Shown here: positions 23,601-35,600 of the stretch, in pieces
How positions within the stretch are numbered: position 1 is the first letter of the stretch
Layout: each line of letters starts with the position of its first letter
DNA from: Heliocidaris erythrogramma
Taxonomy: Eukaryota > Echinodermata > Echinoidea > Camarodonta > Echinometridae
Length of the DNA: 64,000 nucleotides
Direction of reading: 5' to 3'
NCBI GenBank assembly: GCA_025617745.1
Contig: CM046868.1
Location: 18,976,615-19,040,614 of the forward strand
Program-made: the position numbers and the translations under genes
The notes under the pieces: generated by a model
Told to the model about the DNA's origin: nothing
The model's input: the letters and a program-made list of their open reading frames with translations, nothing else
The model's database searches: none

Positions 23601-26600
23601 TTCAACACTCATCGGAGGGTAAACGATGTTTTGCATCGTCCGATTACTATCCGTTGTGAAATCGGAGGGTGATAGCTCATAAACTGAACTGTCACTGACA
23701 CTCATCCCATAACAAGTGGCGACATCTGCCGGCCAACGGTCTATAAAAGGAGGGTGATCCTAGGGTCAGCCAGCACTCGCGCTTTACAGATTTTCATCGG
23801 ACAATAACCGTGCTACAGCGTCAGGAGGTATACTGTTTTTCGGGGTCCGCTTGACCTGCTTTTATACACGATTCCCGATGTGGGCGAAAAATCCGCGCAG
23901 TATCGGGTCAGTGTCCGATTACCCTCCGATTACTAACCGATTAGTCGGATTGGTGTCGGGCGATTATCGGAAGTGTCAGGTTAGTGTCAGATCACCCTCA
24001 AATTACCCTCCAACCGCAATCAGATGAGTCAGACGCCGCCGATGAAAAAGGCTGACAGATATCGAGAGACTGCCAGTCTTTCATCCGATTACTCCGATCA
24101 ATGTTGGATATATATCGGAATTGCTAGAAAACAGGGGCCCCAAAAATATGCTTGTGGGCTCAGATTTCATCGGAACTCATCGGAACGCTGAAATTTTCGT
24201 ATTTGAGGGATCAGGGAGGCGTTTCATCAAGTGTTTAGTCAGTGATTTTTACCGACAACTTTTATAAGCTACTGAAATCCTTGCATCTGATTGGCTGAGA
24301 GCAAATTTGTCAGTAAAAATCACTGGCAAAACACTTGATGAAACACTTCCCAGGTGAGCCTCCGATGGTCAGTGGAAGGGGGGCATTAATGTCTGACAAA
24401 TCTCTGACAAAATAAAGCCCGGATAAAATGTAGCTGGAGCCAATGTCGCACGACATCACCCGTTGCTCAGATGAAGGGCAAGAAATAACAAAGGATGGAA
24501 ATGTAAAGAGGAGATAAGTTCATGAGAAAAGAGAGAGAGATGGAGAGAGAGATTTGGGAGAACGGACTCTACACCAAAGCAATTGGGAAAGGTCGATTAT
24601 GTAGCACCGGTATTTGTAAATGCTGTGAGGTTTTGGAATCATCAAAAATTTACTCAATCTTCTTGAAAATCTCATGCATTGCAAACAGAAATAGGTATAT
24701 ATGGGATTACACACAGGTGTAATGAAAGTTTGGTCCGAAGCTTTTGGACCATGAGGGCTACTGAGCAGCGATCCTTTTCAGAGAACATTTTTCCCGGGAT
24801 ATACTTCTAAACTGACATTTTAAATAAAAAGTATGCGAAACCTCACAAATGATAAGGATTCAAACCTTCCCTGTAAAAATCAACCGCCATCGATCTGTGA
24901 GGGAACAAAATCGTGCTCATTAAAATACTGGCTTGTGTTTTGTTATGTTTTCTAACACAAATGAGAAAGGATTGATTCTTACAGCATTCCGTCAACGTAG
25001 ACATTGTTCAAATTCTGTGGTCCACTACCAAAACAAAGACCTGATTCTGTCATCCATATCTTCGAATTTGTCGCTGAACCGTAATTCTGTACAGATGTTT
25101 TGACGTTCTGTATATTCTGACGCAGGAGGTCAGAAAGGCGAGGATCTGTAAGCTCTCTGAATCCAGCTGTTCTGCCGCTGGTGTAGTAGAAGTGGAACGA
25201 CGTAATGTTGGTGGCATTCCCAACTCCTTGGAGGAACCTAGATGCAAACGGGAAAAGAGACAATCATACCAGTGTCACTTCAACGAGACCGATATCACAC
25301 CGACAACAGACCGAACAAGCAATTGCCCCGAACGGCTAAGATTTGGTTGGTGTGGTCGGTATGGAGCCTGTTTGGCGGTGTGACTATAAGGTATTAGGCC
25401 TAGTCGTGTTTTATTTATTCAAATTGAAACCCGACACTGGGTCTAAGTTCCGTCTAAAGTCGAAGGGACACAACAAACGTCCTCACAAAGACTGTAAAAG
25501 AAATCAACCAAAGGCAATTTTATTGTCACCTTTTGAAATGAATGAACTCAACCATCACGTATTATACGTAATCCGATCATGATTTCTATCGACAATGCAA
25601 TAAGGTGCACACAGTATTCCGTGTAAATTATTGTCCGTGTATAATCGTATAAGTTCTCCAGGAATTCGTTAATTTGATAAGAGAAAATGCGCTTGAAATA
25701 ACCAGGCAACGGGGTAAAAATTCCAACATTTGAGTTGGCTGCCGGTCAACCCAGAACTCTGGTAAAGTTTAACCATTTTTGAAAACTGGTTGAAAAGGTT
25801 GAAGGTTTACTTTACCCGACTGCTACGAAAGCATTTGAATGCTTATAAGAAAGCAACTACGGAACGACGCGACGTCCTACAGTCGTCTCCGAGGGACCTG
25901 GTAATGAGTCTCAATGCCTTTATTTATACCAAAGGGCACTAGCGCATCCACTTGGCTTTGAACTCGGGTCCTCCCAGTTACGAGACCCCTGCTCTACCAC
26001 TGAGCCATCGCGCCTGCTTTGTTTAAATTTTTACAAGGAGTTTTTTCAGTATATTGAAATTGCCCTTGAGTTGATTTTTTGAAAGTCTTCGCAATCATGT
26101 TGATGGAACTTTTGAGAAGTTTAAACATGTTAAACATTCTGAAATGGTTGTATGGGAAGTTAAAGGGCAATCATCTATCCTTAGTAGTAAATCGATTTGT
26201 GTGAATGCGGGAAAATAAGAGAAACAAGATGGAGCAAGAAATCGGACAAAGAATAAGAAAGTAATGAATGAAAACATAATATTTTGAAATGATAAAGTGG
26301 AAGAGGATAACTTACTCATTAAGATATGATTCTGTTGATGAGATTTTTGTCTTCTTTATAGGAGCTGAAGTTTCCGGACCCACAAGGAAGATATCCGTCA
26401 TTTCGGGTAATTGAGCCACGGACTTCCTGAGGGTGTGATAGGCATCGGCCATCTGAGTCGCAGTCACGTTGACATTATCCTTTCTGGGGAACCCATTGGG
26501 CTCTGCAAAGTCGAGTTCAATTCATTTTTTTTCTCATATCTCACAACAACAAAAACACAAATATGACTTTTAAAGAACATAAGCATGATAAGTGAATTTG

Positions 26601-29600
26601 TCACTACTTGTATTAGACTGCAAAATATACGAAAGGTCTGTATCTCATGGTCAAAGGCATAGCCAGGATTTTTCAATAAAGGATCCAACCGCATAGCCAA
26701 GATTTCATAAAGGGGGCAGTTGTGAGCGCACGAAGAGTGCGAAATAATTGGTGATGAGCACGCAAAGCGTGCTCCCCAGGGGGTGGTAGCATGGAGGAGG
26801 AAGTTTTCCCCTCCCGCGCGAAGCGCGAAAGCTCTGACGTTTTATAGCAAATTTGAGAGAAAGATAACGGCTCGTACGTAGCACCTTTTTTTAGGCGGAA
26901 AGTTATTTCGACGCCCGGACTGCTTTTCAGATATTTGGACGTTATACTGCACTGTAACAGGGATGGGTGCAGGGAGGGGGAGTTTCCCCCTCCCTGCACC
27001 AAAACTCTGATGTTTTAGCAAATTTGAAAGAAAGATAACGGCTAGTAACAAACAATTTTTTAGGCAGAAAGTTAAAGTTCGACGCCCCGACTGCTCTTCA
27101 ATTACTCGGAGGCAATATTGCACTGTAGTGAACAGGGGTGGGTGCAGGGAGGGGGTTCGCCCTTCCCGCACGAAGTACGAAAGCTCTGACATTTTAGCAC
27201 CCTTTTTTTAAGGCCAAAATAATGTTAGTTCGACGCCCTGGCTGCTTTTCAGTTATTTTTGGCGCAATGCTGCCCTGCATGTAACAGGGGTGGGTTCACG
27301 GAGGGGGAGTTTCCCCCTTCCCGCACGAAGCGGGAAAGCTCTGACGTTTTAGCAAATTTGAGAGAAAGATAAACGGCTCGTAGCAAACAATTTTTTTTAG
27401 GCGGAATGTTATAGTTCGACGCCCTGACTGCTTTTCAGTTACTTAGACGCAATACTGCACTGTATGTGACAGGGGTTGGTGCAGGGAGGAGGTCCCCTTC
27501 CCGCGCGAAGCCCGAAAGCTCTGATGTTTTAGTAAATTTGAGAGAAAGATAAACGGCTTGTACCAAGCAATTTTTGGGCGGAAAGTTAAAGTTCGACTCC
27601 CCGAATGCTTTTCAGTTATTTGGATGCAACATTTCACTGTATGTAACAGGGGTTGGTGCAGGGAGAGGAGAGTTATTTTTCCCCTTCCCGCGCGAAACGC
27701 GAAAACTTTGACGTTTTAGCCACTTTTGAGAGAAAGATAACGGCTTCTAGCGCCTTTTTAGGCCTTCTTTATTTCACCCCCCCCCCCCTTCTTTCGCTCT
27801 CGCTTTTTTTTTTTTTTAGTGGCTGAATAGGCGGGCCATGGCCCCCCTTGCCCCCCCCCCCCCCCGTGCTCATGGAAAAGTTTCGAAGAAGTAGAATATG
27901 AAAGATTGTAACTAAAAGCTGAATTGTGCATAATACAGCTTCCTTAAAGGTTATGGGCGTCACTAGAAGGGGTATGAGGGTGTGATACCCCAAGTGGCGG
28001 TGGAACCGAAGTGGGCAGGAGCCCTCCTAACCCCCCCCCCCCACACACACACATTTTCTAAAATCAATGAAAGTGCCCCTCCTGCGACAAAATTGCCCCT
28101 TCCAAGCGAACGAATGCCTCTTCCGCGATAAGTAAACTGTAAAAATGTTCCTTCTTTTTCTGTTGCGCCCTTAGTTCATCAGTTTATGACAAAATCAGAT
28201 GCCCTGTTTGCACGCCTACCTGTTGTTTTGTGCTTTATTTCACCAGTAAAGTGGTCCATGTATTATAACCAAGTCAGTGTTTGATGCTTTCCCCTCCCAA
28301 GTGAACAAATGCCCTTCCTTCGATACAAGTGCCCCGTTCCTGGCAAAAGCAAATGCCATTCTTTAAATTTTCTCATGAAATGAGGGGGGAGGGGGCTCCT
28401 AAATCCATCCCTGAATATCTAAATCCCGATATCGATATTGTATTGAAGGAAAAACCCTCCTTCAAGATAATATAATTCGGATGTAATATACATGTATATG
28501 GATCAAATACAGGTTTTGAGCTCTGAGATATTATCGCTGTACAGTAGTCCAATGATAAAGAAAGCATACCTGCCAAATATAGAGAAAAATATTGAACAGT
28601 CAATATTCAATTCAATTATTATTTTTTCGTTAGCATTTTATTTCAGAATTCTTACTAACTATACTCAATGTCTGCACTAACAGTACCTAACTTTCAAGAA
28701 ATCAACTCAAAGGCAATTATCTTGTTTATAGAGGTGACGTGGTATGTAGAGGTGTCGTGGTATAATAATAATAAAAATACATATGATTTATAATGCCCCA
28801 AATCCACTCTGTAGAGTGCTCTAGGCGCAGTGTAAGAAGGGCATAAGAGAGTAGAAAGACAAGAGAAGAATGTAATAATCAATGGGAAGCATTGAACAAG
28901 TAAGTTTTTAGACTGCTTTTGAATGAATCTGGAGAATTGCAACTTCTAATAACTGTAGGTAGATTATTCCATAGCGCAGGACCAGCGTGGGCAAAAGCTC
29001 GTTCCCCCATGTTTTTGCAGATTTTTGAACAACGAGAGAACCAGAGTTGGATGAACGTAATGATCTAACAGGAGTGTATTTCCGAACTAGACTTACATTA
29101 TAATGAGGAGCAGAACCCTTAAGACAGTGGAAAACAAGAGGTAAAATTCTGAAAATAATCTCTGACTTGCAACCAGTGAACTGATTTCAGAGTGGGGGTG
29201 ATAAGTATGGATTTTGTACCCTTTCACAAAAGAAGTTTTTGCTCACTCAAGCGTAAAATATTGTGAGATATTTTGGTGTCATCTGATAGAAGAGACCTAA
29301 GCTTTCCACAGATACGAAAATTTCCTGAAAATATTTTGAAATATTTAATTTGGGAGACTTTTTTCACTTGTCAATTTTAGACGGTTCTCAAATTCATTGA
29401 TACCAGGCAGAACAAAATACCAATTCTTGTCAAGTCTGAAATTTGCCCTCTTTCATAAAAGTGGTTTTTGATCACTCAAGCGTAATAACTAGTCAGAATT
29501 TGTTGGTGTTATTACATAGGAGAGACCTAAGCTATCAACATGACAATTTATGGAAAATATTCTGAAATATTTATTTGGAGAGACTTTTTCCAACTTTTAA

Positions 29601-32600
29601 CTTTCTTGGGGGCGCACTGTATAGTGGTGGCTCATTGCCGACCAACCACAATCAGTTTAGTATCTGTGATCATAGAAGCCTTTATGGTTGCAATACTTTC
29701 CCATTGAGTTGCTAATTCCATTATTGCTACAAGGCAGTCTTGTAACGGTCACTTCTACAAGACTGTAAGGCTTGTAAGTTTTGGCAAAAGATTTTTAATG
29801 CAACATCCAGAACAAACTGGTCGGCGGAAGGTTTTTTATTATCCGTTAAGCGGTCGTGTAGAGGTAGGCGACTTGTCTGCATCCGATTGCGTACCTCGTG
29901 TGCAATTGATAGGCGACAAGCCGCCAAGTAAAAAATTAATTTTTCAAATTTCGGAGTTCAGTCGGCAGTGTTTGTTTATGCACTTTTTTGCGCTTGTGTT
30001 GCTCGGCAACCGGTCACCAACTCTTTTGTGACCTAGGCTTAAACCACCCCCCCCCCCCCAAAAAAAAAAAAAATAATGGAAAATTGCCCTTTTAAACCTG
30101 TTGCCCCGCTTAACTTCCCCGGTGAAAACCTTCAAATTTTACGAGCATGTACTCCTTACTTTACCGGGAGAAGAACAGGAGAACCTTTCAGACCGACCTC
30201 ACTTCCCCGGGGAAGTTGCCATTGGTTACGAATTCCACGTTCGCTCGGCCGGAAGTCAGGTCCGATTCAAGGCGCGCGTGTTTGTGTTTTCGCGAGGGGT
30301 TAATGAAAGTCGATGCGACGACATGGGATCATAATGTGACCGACCGGAAGTGATAATTGATCGCTGATGTATTTCACCGGGGAAGTTCTCCGCCGACCTT
30401 TCAAACCAACCACTTACCCGCTTAAACTCTCTTTCCTCGCGTAAGTTCTCCACGTCGGTAGGTGGAGAAGTTACTCGGGAAAGTTCTTCGGCTTTACGCG
30501 GGTAACTTTTCCCTTGTCCTTTTCAGACTAAACCTTTCCCCGCGTAACTCTGAACTTACGCGGCGAACTTCCCCGGGTAAGTGCTTGATTTGAAAGGGGT
30601 ATTATTAATGAGCAACCGCTCGTGGGAAAGTTGGCAAACAGTCGCTGACTGGTCGCCGACTGCTTACAGTGCCTCAGTGGTGATTGATGACTTCGCAGAA
30701 GTGTTTTGCGCATGATCCACTTATCAGTAAGCAAAGGACATTGTGACTTGTCAGCGATCCGTTGTCAGTTGGTCACCGACCATGAGAAATGCTCGGCTAC
30801 CGCCGACAACCACTCCCTGAGACCAGTTGCCTTCATTTGGACTATGAATTAAAGTTTTTAAAAAATCATTTTGATCGGCAAAACGTTTGCTATACAACAT
30901 CGAAATCCTGCAGTCGACCAAAACCCTCGAGCAAATATTTGCAAAGCAATGACAACCTTTAGAAGACTGCCAAAAACCTTTCTACGACCACTGATACCCA
31001 ACTGGTTGCTGCTTCGCCACTCTAGCGTGACTTAGACTTTTAATATGTTGATTTTCTGAAAGCCTATCCGATCGTGTTCTGATGACTTCAGAGGTTCCAT
31101 CCCTTTAAAGCCGGCATTTTTCTTGTGACTTTGAGCAGCCATGCAGTGTCATATCCAAAAATGCAATCTCTACTGTTAAACAGATATCCCTTACCATTTC
31201 CCAAGGACCACAGAACGGGATAGCCCCTCTGTTTGGTATAGTTGAGAAGATGAAGTGCCTCGCTGGGATCCCAAGACGACCCGTTCCGATACAGAGCATT
31301 GAGGGTAAATAGGACGTCCCATCCGACGGACCGAGCAAAATCGTTGATGTTATTCCACGCGTGTGCTGAGCAAGGAATAAAAATGAAAAGGAATAGAGAA
31401 CATCAGAAGATAATAACAATTTGCACTTAACAAATGAATAAGCAAGCATTTACAATTCACTATCGGACTGCGATAAAACACAATTCTGAATCAAGTGTAT
31501 GGATACTTTACTTATAACCCAGTCACATCGCCTCACCAACTCCAAACCGATTCCAAACTGTAAATGTAATTTTTTGGTCGGTCTGTTGTCGGTTTCGTGT
31601 CGGTTTCGTGTCGGTATCGTCGGCGTAACTAAGGTATGAGGTGATACACATTGTACAGGCACTGCGAGTGACACACAGTAAACTTCGTACTCAGCTTTGG
31701 GGAGGCAGTATGAAGTGCCCCCCCCCCCCCCCCCCCCCCACAACACCTGCCAAAGGATGGTAAAATATACAGTGAACGGGGTATGGTTTTGTTGGACAAT
31801 ACACAAGCCGGGTAAAATCATGCACTGCAAAAACCAGGGTGTTAATTTAACACCATCTCGGTATCCATATTGGGCTACACCAGATAAGTGTCAAAACAAC
31901 ACCAGTTAGTGTTAAAACAACACCAGTTTGATATTGGTCTACACCAGATAAGTGTCAAAACAACACCAGTTAGTGTTAAAACAACGCCAGTTTGATTCGA
32001 AACTGGTGTTGTTTTAACACTTATCTGGTGTAGCCCAATATAGATATCGAGATGGTGTTAAATTAACACCCTGGTTTTTGCAGTGTGATTTACTAGAAGA
32101 AGCCAAATTCAACACCTACCACAAAGTGTCATGTTAAAAAAGGTAAGCTTTCCGTAATTTCCTGGTTGCCTTTCGCTTTCGAAGTCAGAGTCCGTGGTGC
32201 AGTTTTCAGGGTTGGTGTTCTCTTTGAAGATTGTAAAATCAGCCTCCGCGCCACCCAGACGATAAATGGCGGGAGATAACCCGCGAGCGACGGTCCAAAA
32301 ACGGGTTGAACTGTAAAAAAAGTAAAATATCGTCAAATAAATTCACATAATTATGGTAGGATAAATGCGATTGTGAAATATTTTAATTTAATCATGTTCA
32401 AAATTCGTTAATCCCTAGATTATTAATTTGTTGGTCATTCACAGGAGCGTCGTTGGACCATTTAAAGTCGGGGAAGAGGGTATCGGACCACATTTGCTGA
32501 CAAGTTAGCTGAAAAAAATTGAAAGAAAGCCCCCCCCCCCCCCCAAAAAAAAAACTTTCATAACCCCACCCCCACATCCCCCACCCCAGGGAGTGACGTC

Positions 32601-35600
32601 AGTGATGTCTCGATTTTTTTTGGATTTTTTTTTCTTCTGGAGAGAGTAGTGATATATGAACACACACATAAACAAGCACACACACAAAAAAAAAAATGTT
32701 TTGATTATTTGGAAGCATAATTGTCCATATGGGGCCATATGAGATCATGTCCCCTTCCTCTCGAGCGTAGGGGTGCACCCCCCCCCCCCCCCCCAAGAAT
32801 GACACCCTGATCATGTACAAACTTACTTAAATGTTTGTCCCAGTGATCGTCCAGCGAACCCCATGGTCGCACCAACCGACAAGAATCGCTCGTCGACTGT
32901 TGTCACTGAAGTCATCGTATTTACTGTTAGCATGACAGACGGGGGTCCTTCATCAGCATGCATCTCACGTGACCTTAATAATTAGCATTTAGTAAGATCT
33001 CCATAGTAAAATTTTAAATCACGGAATTTAACAAATATAATGTATGATACGAATTAGATTCATAAATTATAAATGTAATAAGAAGGGGGTTAACTGTCTA
33101 GGAAAGTTTTCAAGGGTGTCTCAAATGTATCCTTTCTCTTATGGGGAACCAATGGAGAGAAGAGGCCTGAAGTCGCGACGGCAATCTCACTTGAATATAA
33201 TGCTAGCGGACCGGGGGGGGGGGGGGGGTTCATAAAGCTGTTCGTAAAGTTGCGCATGACTTTAGGAATGACTTAAAGTAGATATTCAAAGAAAATCACA
33301 AATATGGCAATTAATGTATCACTAGAAACTGGGAAGCTTACAGATGGCAATCGTATAAGTTTTATATCAACTGCGTATCTGGTGATTATAAAAACAACAC
33401 AAATAAAAGCTCTTCTCAGCATCTGGAATATCCGAGGATTCGCCAGAAATATAGCGATGTTTTGATGTCGTCACACTCGGGATCGATCCTGCTTAAGCAG
33501 ACGACGTCCTATAATGAATGAACGTAATTGCAATGCAATTATTTATCAAATTATAAAGAGTTTGGTGTATTTAAACATGACCTTATTTCACACCATTATA
33601 AAGGGAAAGTGAAACTGATTCTGATAGCTAAAACCGTTTGATTGTAAATACATAGGAGAAGGGTCAATGATCAATGAAATAAACCCCACTTTCAAATTGA
33701 AAAGCCCTCCGAATAATAGCAGGACGGTATTCGTTCCCTCTTGAAACGCCGAACATGGCCCGGTGCAAGCAGCTGAAAATACAATGGCGTCTTATTTTGT
33801 TTACAAGTGACTGATTCCTTTATTTTTTTAACGCTGCATTTTTCATCAAAATAATACCATACACGAAGTTAAGAGTGAGGCAACAGACTAACATTAAGAC
33901 TGACGCTAGTGAAGGAAGAAAAATAAGTGAAGAGGAGATGACAAAATAGGCTCTGAAAAATGTGTAAGATGTTATGGGACATCGTCTGCTTAGACAGGAC
34001 TGGTCCAGGGGGCTTGTCTCGAATGGGTGGGGTGCGGGAGCGGGATGGGAGCGGGAACGGGCACACCCTTTCGAGACAAGCCCCCCCGGTTATCTCGAAT
34101 GGACGCGTTCCCAGCGAGAAGTTCAATGAACGCGCCACTTCGAGACAACCGGGGGGGGGGGGGGGGGGCTTTCCTCGAATGAGTGTGTTGAGTAGACTTT
34201 TGTAATAGACGTTTTAGAATTTTTTTTGAAAAATGTACTCTTGCTGGTTTTTTCGTTTTTCTTTTGTCAGCCCCCGATATAGCAGCTGAAGAGCTCCTCG
34301 AACGCTGCTGAGATATGTGACGACACACCCTGGACCGGCTTGTCTCGAATGGGTGGGGTGCGGGAGCGGGATGGGAGCGGGAAGTTAAGAGTGAGGCAAC
34401 AGACTAACATTAAGACTGACGCTAGTGAAGGAAGAAAAATAAGTGAAGTGGAGATGACAAAATAGGCTCTGAAAAATGTGTAAGATGTTATGGGACATCG
34501 TCTGCTTAGACAGGACTGGTCCAGGGGGCTTGTCTCGAATGGGTGGGGTGCGGGAGCGGGATGGGAGCGGGAACGGGCACACCCTTTCGAGACAAGCCCC
34601 CCCGGTTATCTCGAATGGACGCGTTCCCAGCGAGAAGTTCAATGAACGCGCCACTTCGAGACAACCGGGGGGGGGGGGGCTTTCCTCGAATGAGTGTGTT
34701 GAGTAGACTTTTGTAATAGACGTTTTAGAATTTTTTTTGAAAAATGTACTCTTGCTGGTTTTTTCGTTTTTCTTTTGTCTAAGATGTAGAAAATATAAGC
34801 GGCACCAGGATTTTTAAAGTGGGGTGGGGGTGGGGGGGCAAAAGAAATTGTTGGGGGCAAGGGCGGACAAACAAAATTTTCCACCCTTTTATTTTTTTCA
34901 CTCCGAAAATTATTGGGGGCAACTGGGGGGCAAAGCACCATGCCCCCCGGTGCCGTCACTGATAACCGGGGGTTGTCAAATGAATGTATGAGGTTGCATG
35001 AATTCATAATGGAATGTTCATTTAAAAGTCAAAGGTCTGGTCGGGCAGACAGTCCAGAATAGAATGTTAATTCACTGCGGCGTATTTTTTACGGGGGGGG
35101 GGGGGAGGCACAAGATGGCCATGCCCCACCCCTTATTGGTGGGTGAGTAAGAAAATAGGAAGATGAATGAGGAAGATGAAAAAATATTCCCGGGAAAATG
35201 TAAATAGGGGTCAATTTTCGCAGACTCTGGTGGTTTCCTCCCCGGGGATAGGTGGGGGGGGGGGGTTAATTTCCTAAATTGCCTGGATAGGGGGTCCAAT
35301 ATCTCAGAAAATTTCCCGGGATAGGGGGTAAAACAAATTCCAACTTCTCCGGAATAGGGGGTCACTTTTGAAAAGGAGTTACGAGCATAGGCCTACCCCT
35401 GGTATGGGGAGTTGGGGGCCGGGTACAAACGACCTTTTGATATGAGTTTTGACTTTTGATAGTGGGTATTGATAGAATGATAGTGGCATTAAAAGGTGTT
35501 TCTAACTTTGGAAAGATGATAAACACACCTTGGCTTATGTCAGCACATGTCTGTAACACAATTTCACAATATTTAACAGGTCACGCCAAAAAAATAAAAA

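Larger units (their letters stand above)
20818..24392. mobile_element. 3.6-kb palindromic compound of Harbinger-type deletion derivatives
   Basis: The left arm (20,818-22,227) and right arm (22,981-24,390) are inverted copies. Matching landmarks sum to a constant 45,208 (for example 20,831/24,377, 20,857/24,351, 22,031/23,177), so there are essentially no indels over 1.4 kb. The outer ends read CATTAATGCCC then TTCCACTGACCATCGGA, and the element is saturated with ATCGGA/TCCGAT motifs. The TTA/TAA-flanked ends, two convergent genes and a basic transposase-like N-terminus fit PIF/Harbinger. A third terminus of the same type (CCCCATTCCACTGACCATCGG) lies at 22,770. The right copy could therefore be a full unit (22,767-24,392) and the left copy a truncated inverted one. 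Confidence 0.75.

Noticed and set aside
26673..27637. Minus-strand frames in the satellite (SFGAGRGK, LLPAV-type repeats)
   Set aside because: Each is a unit of the ~175-bp repeat read through; none is conserved in frame between units.
33869..34654. Repeated frames starting MARSLNFSLGTRPFEI as a small multicopy protein
   Set aside because: They coincide with direct and inverted copies of a palindromic element and are open on both strands; no independent coding sign.
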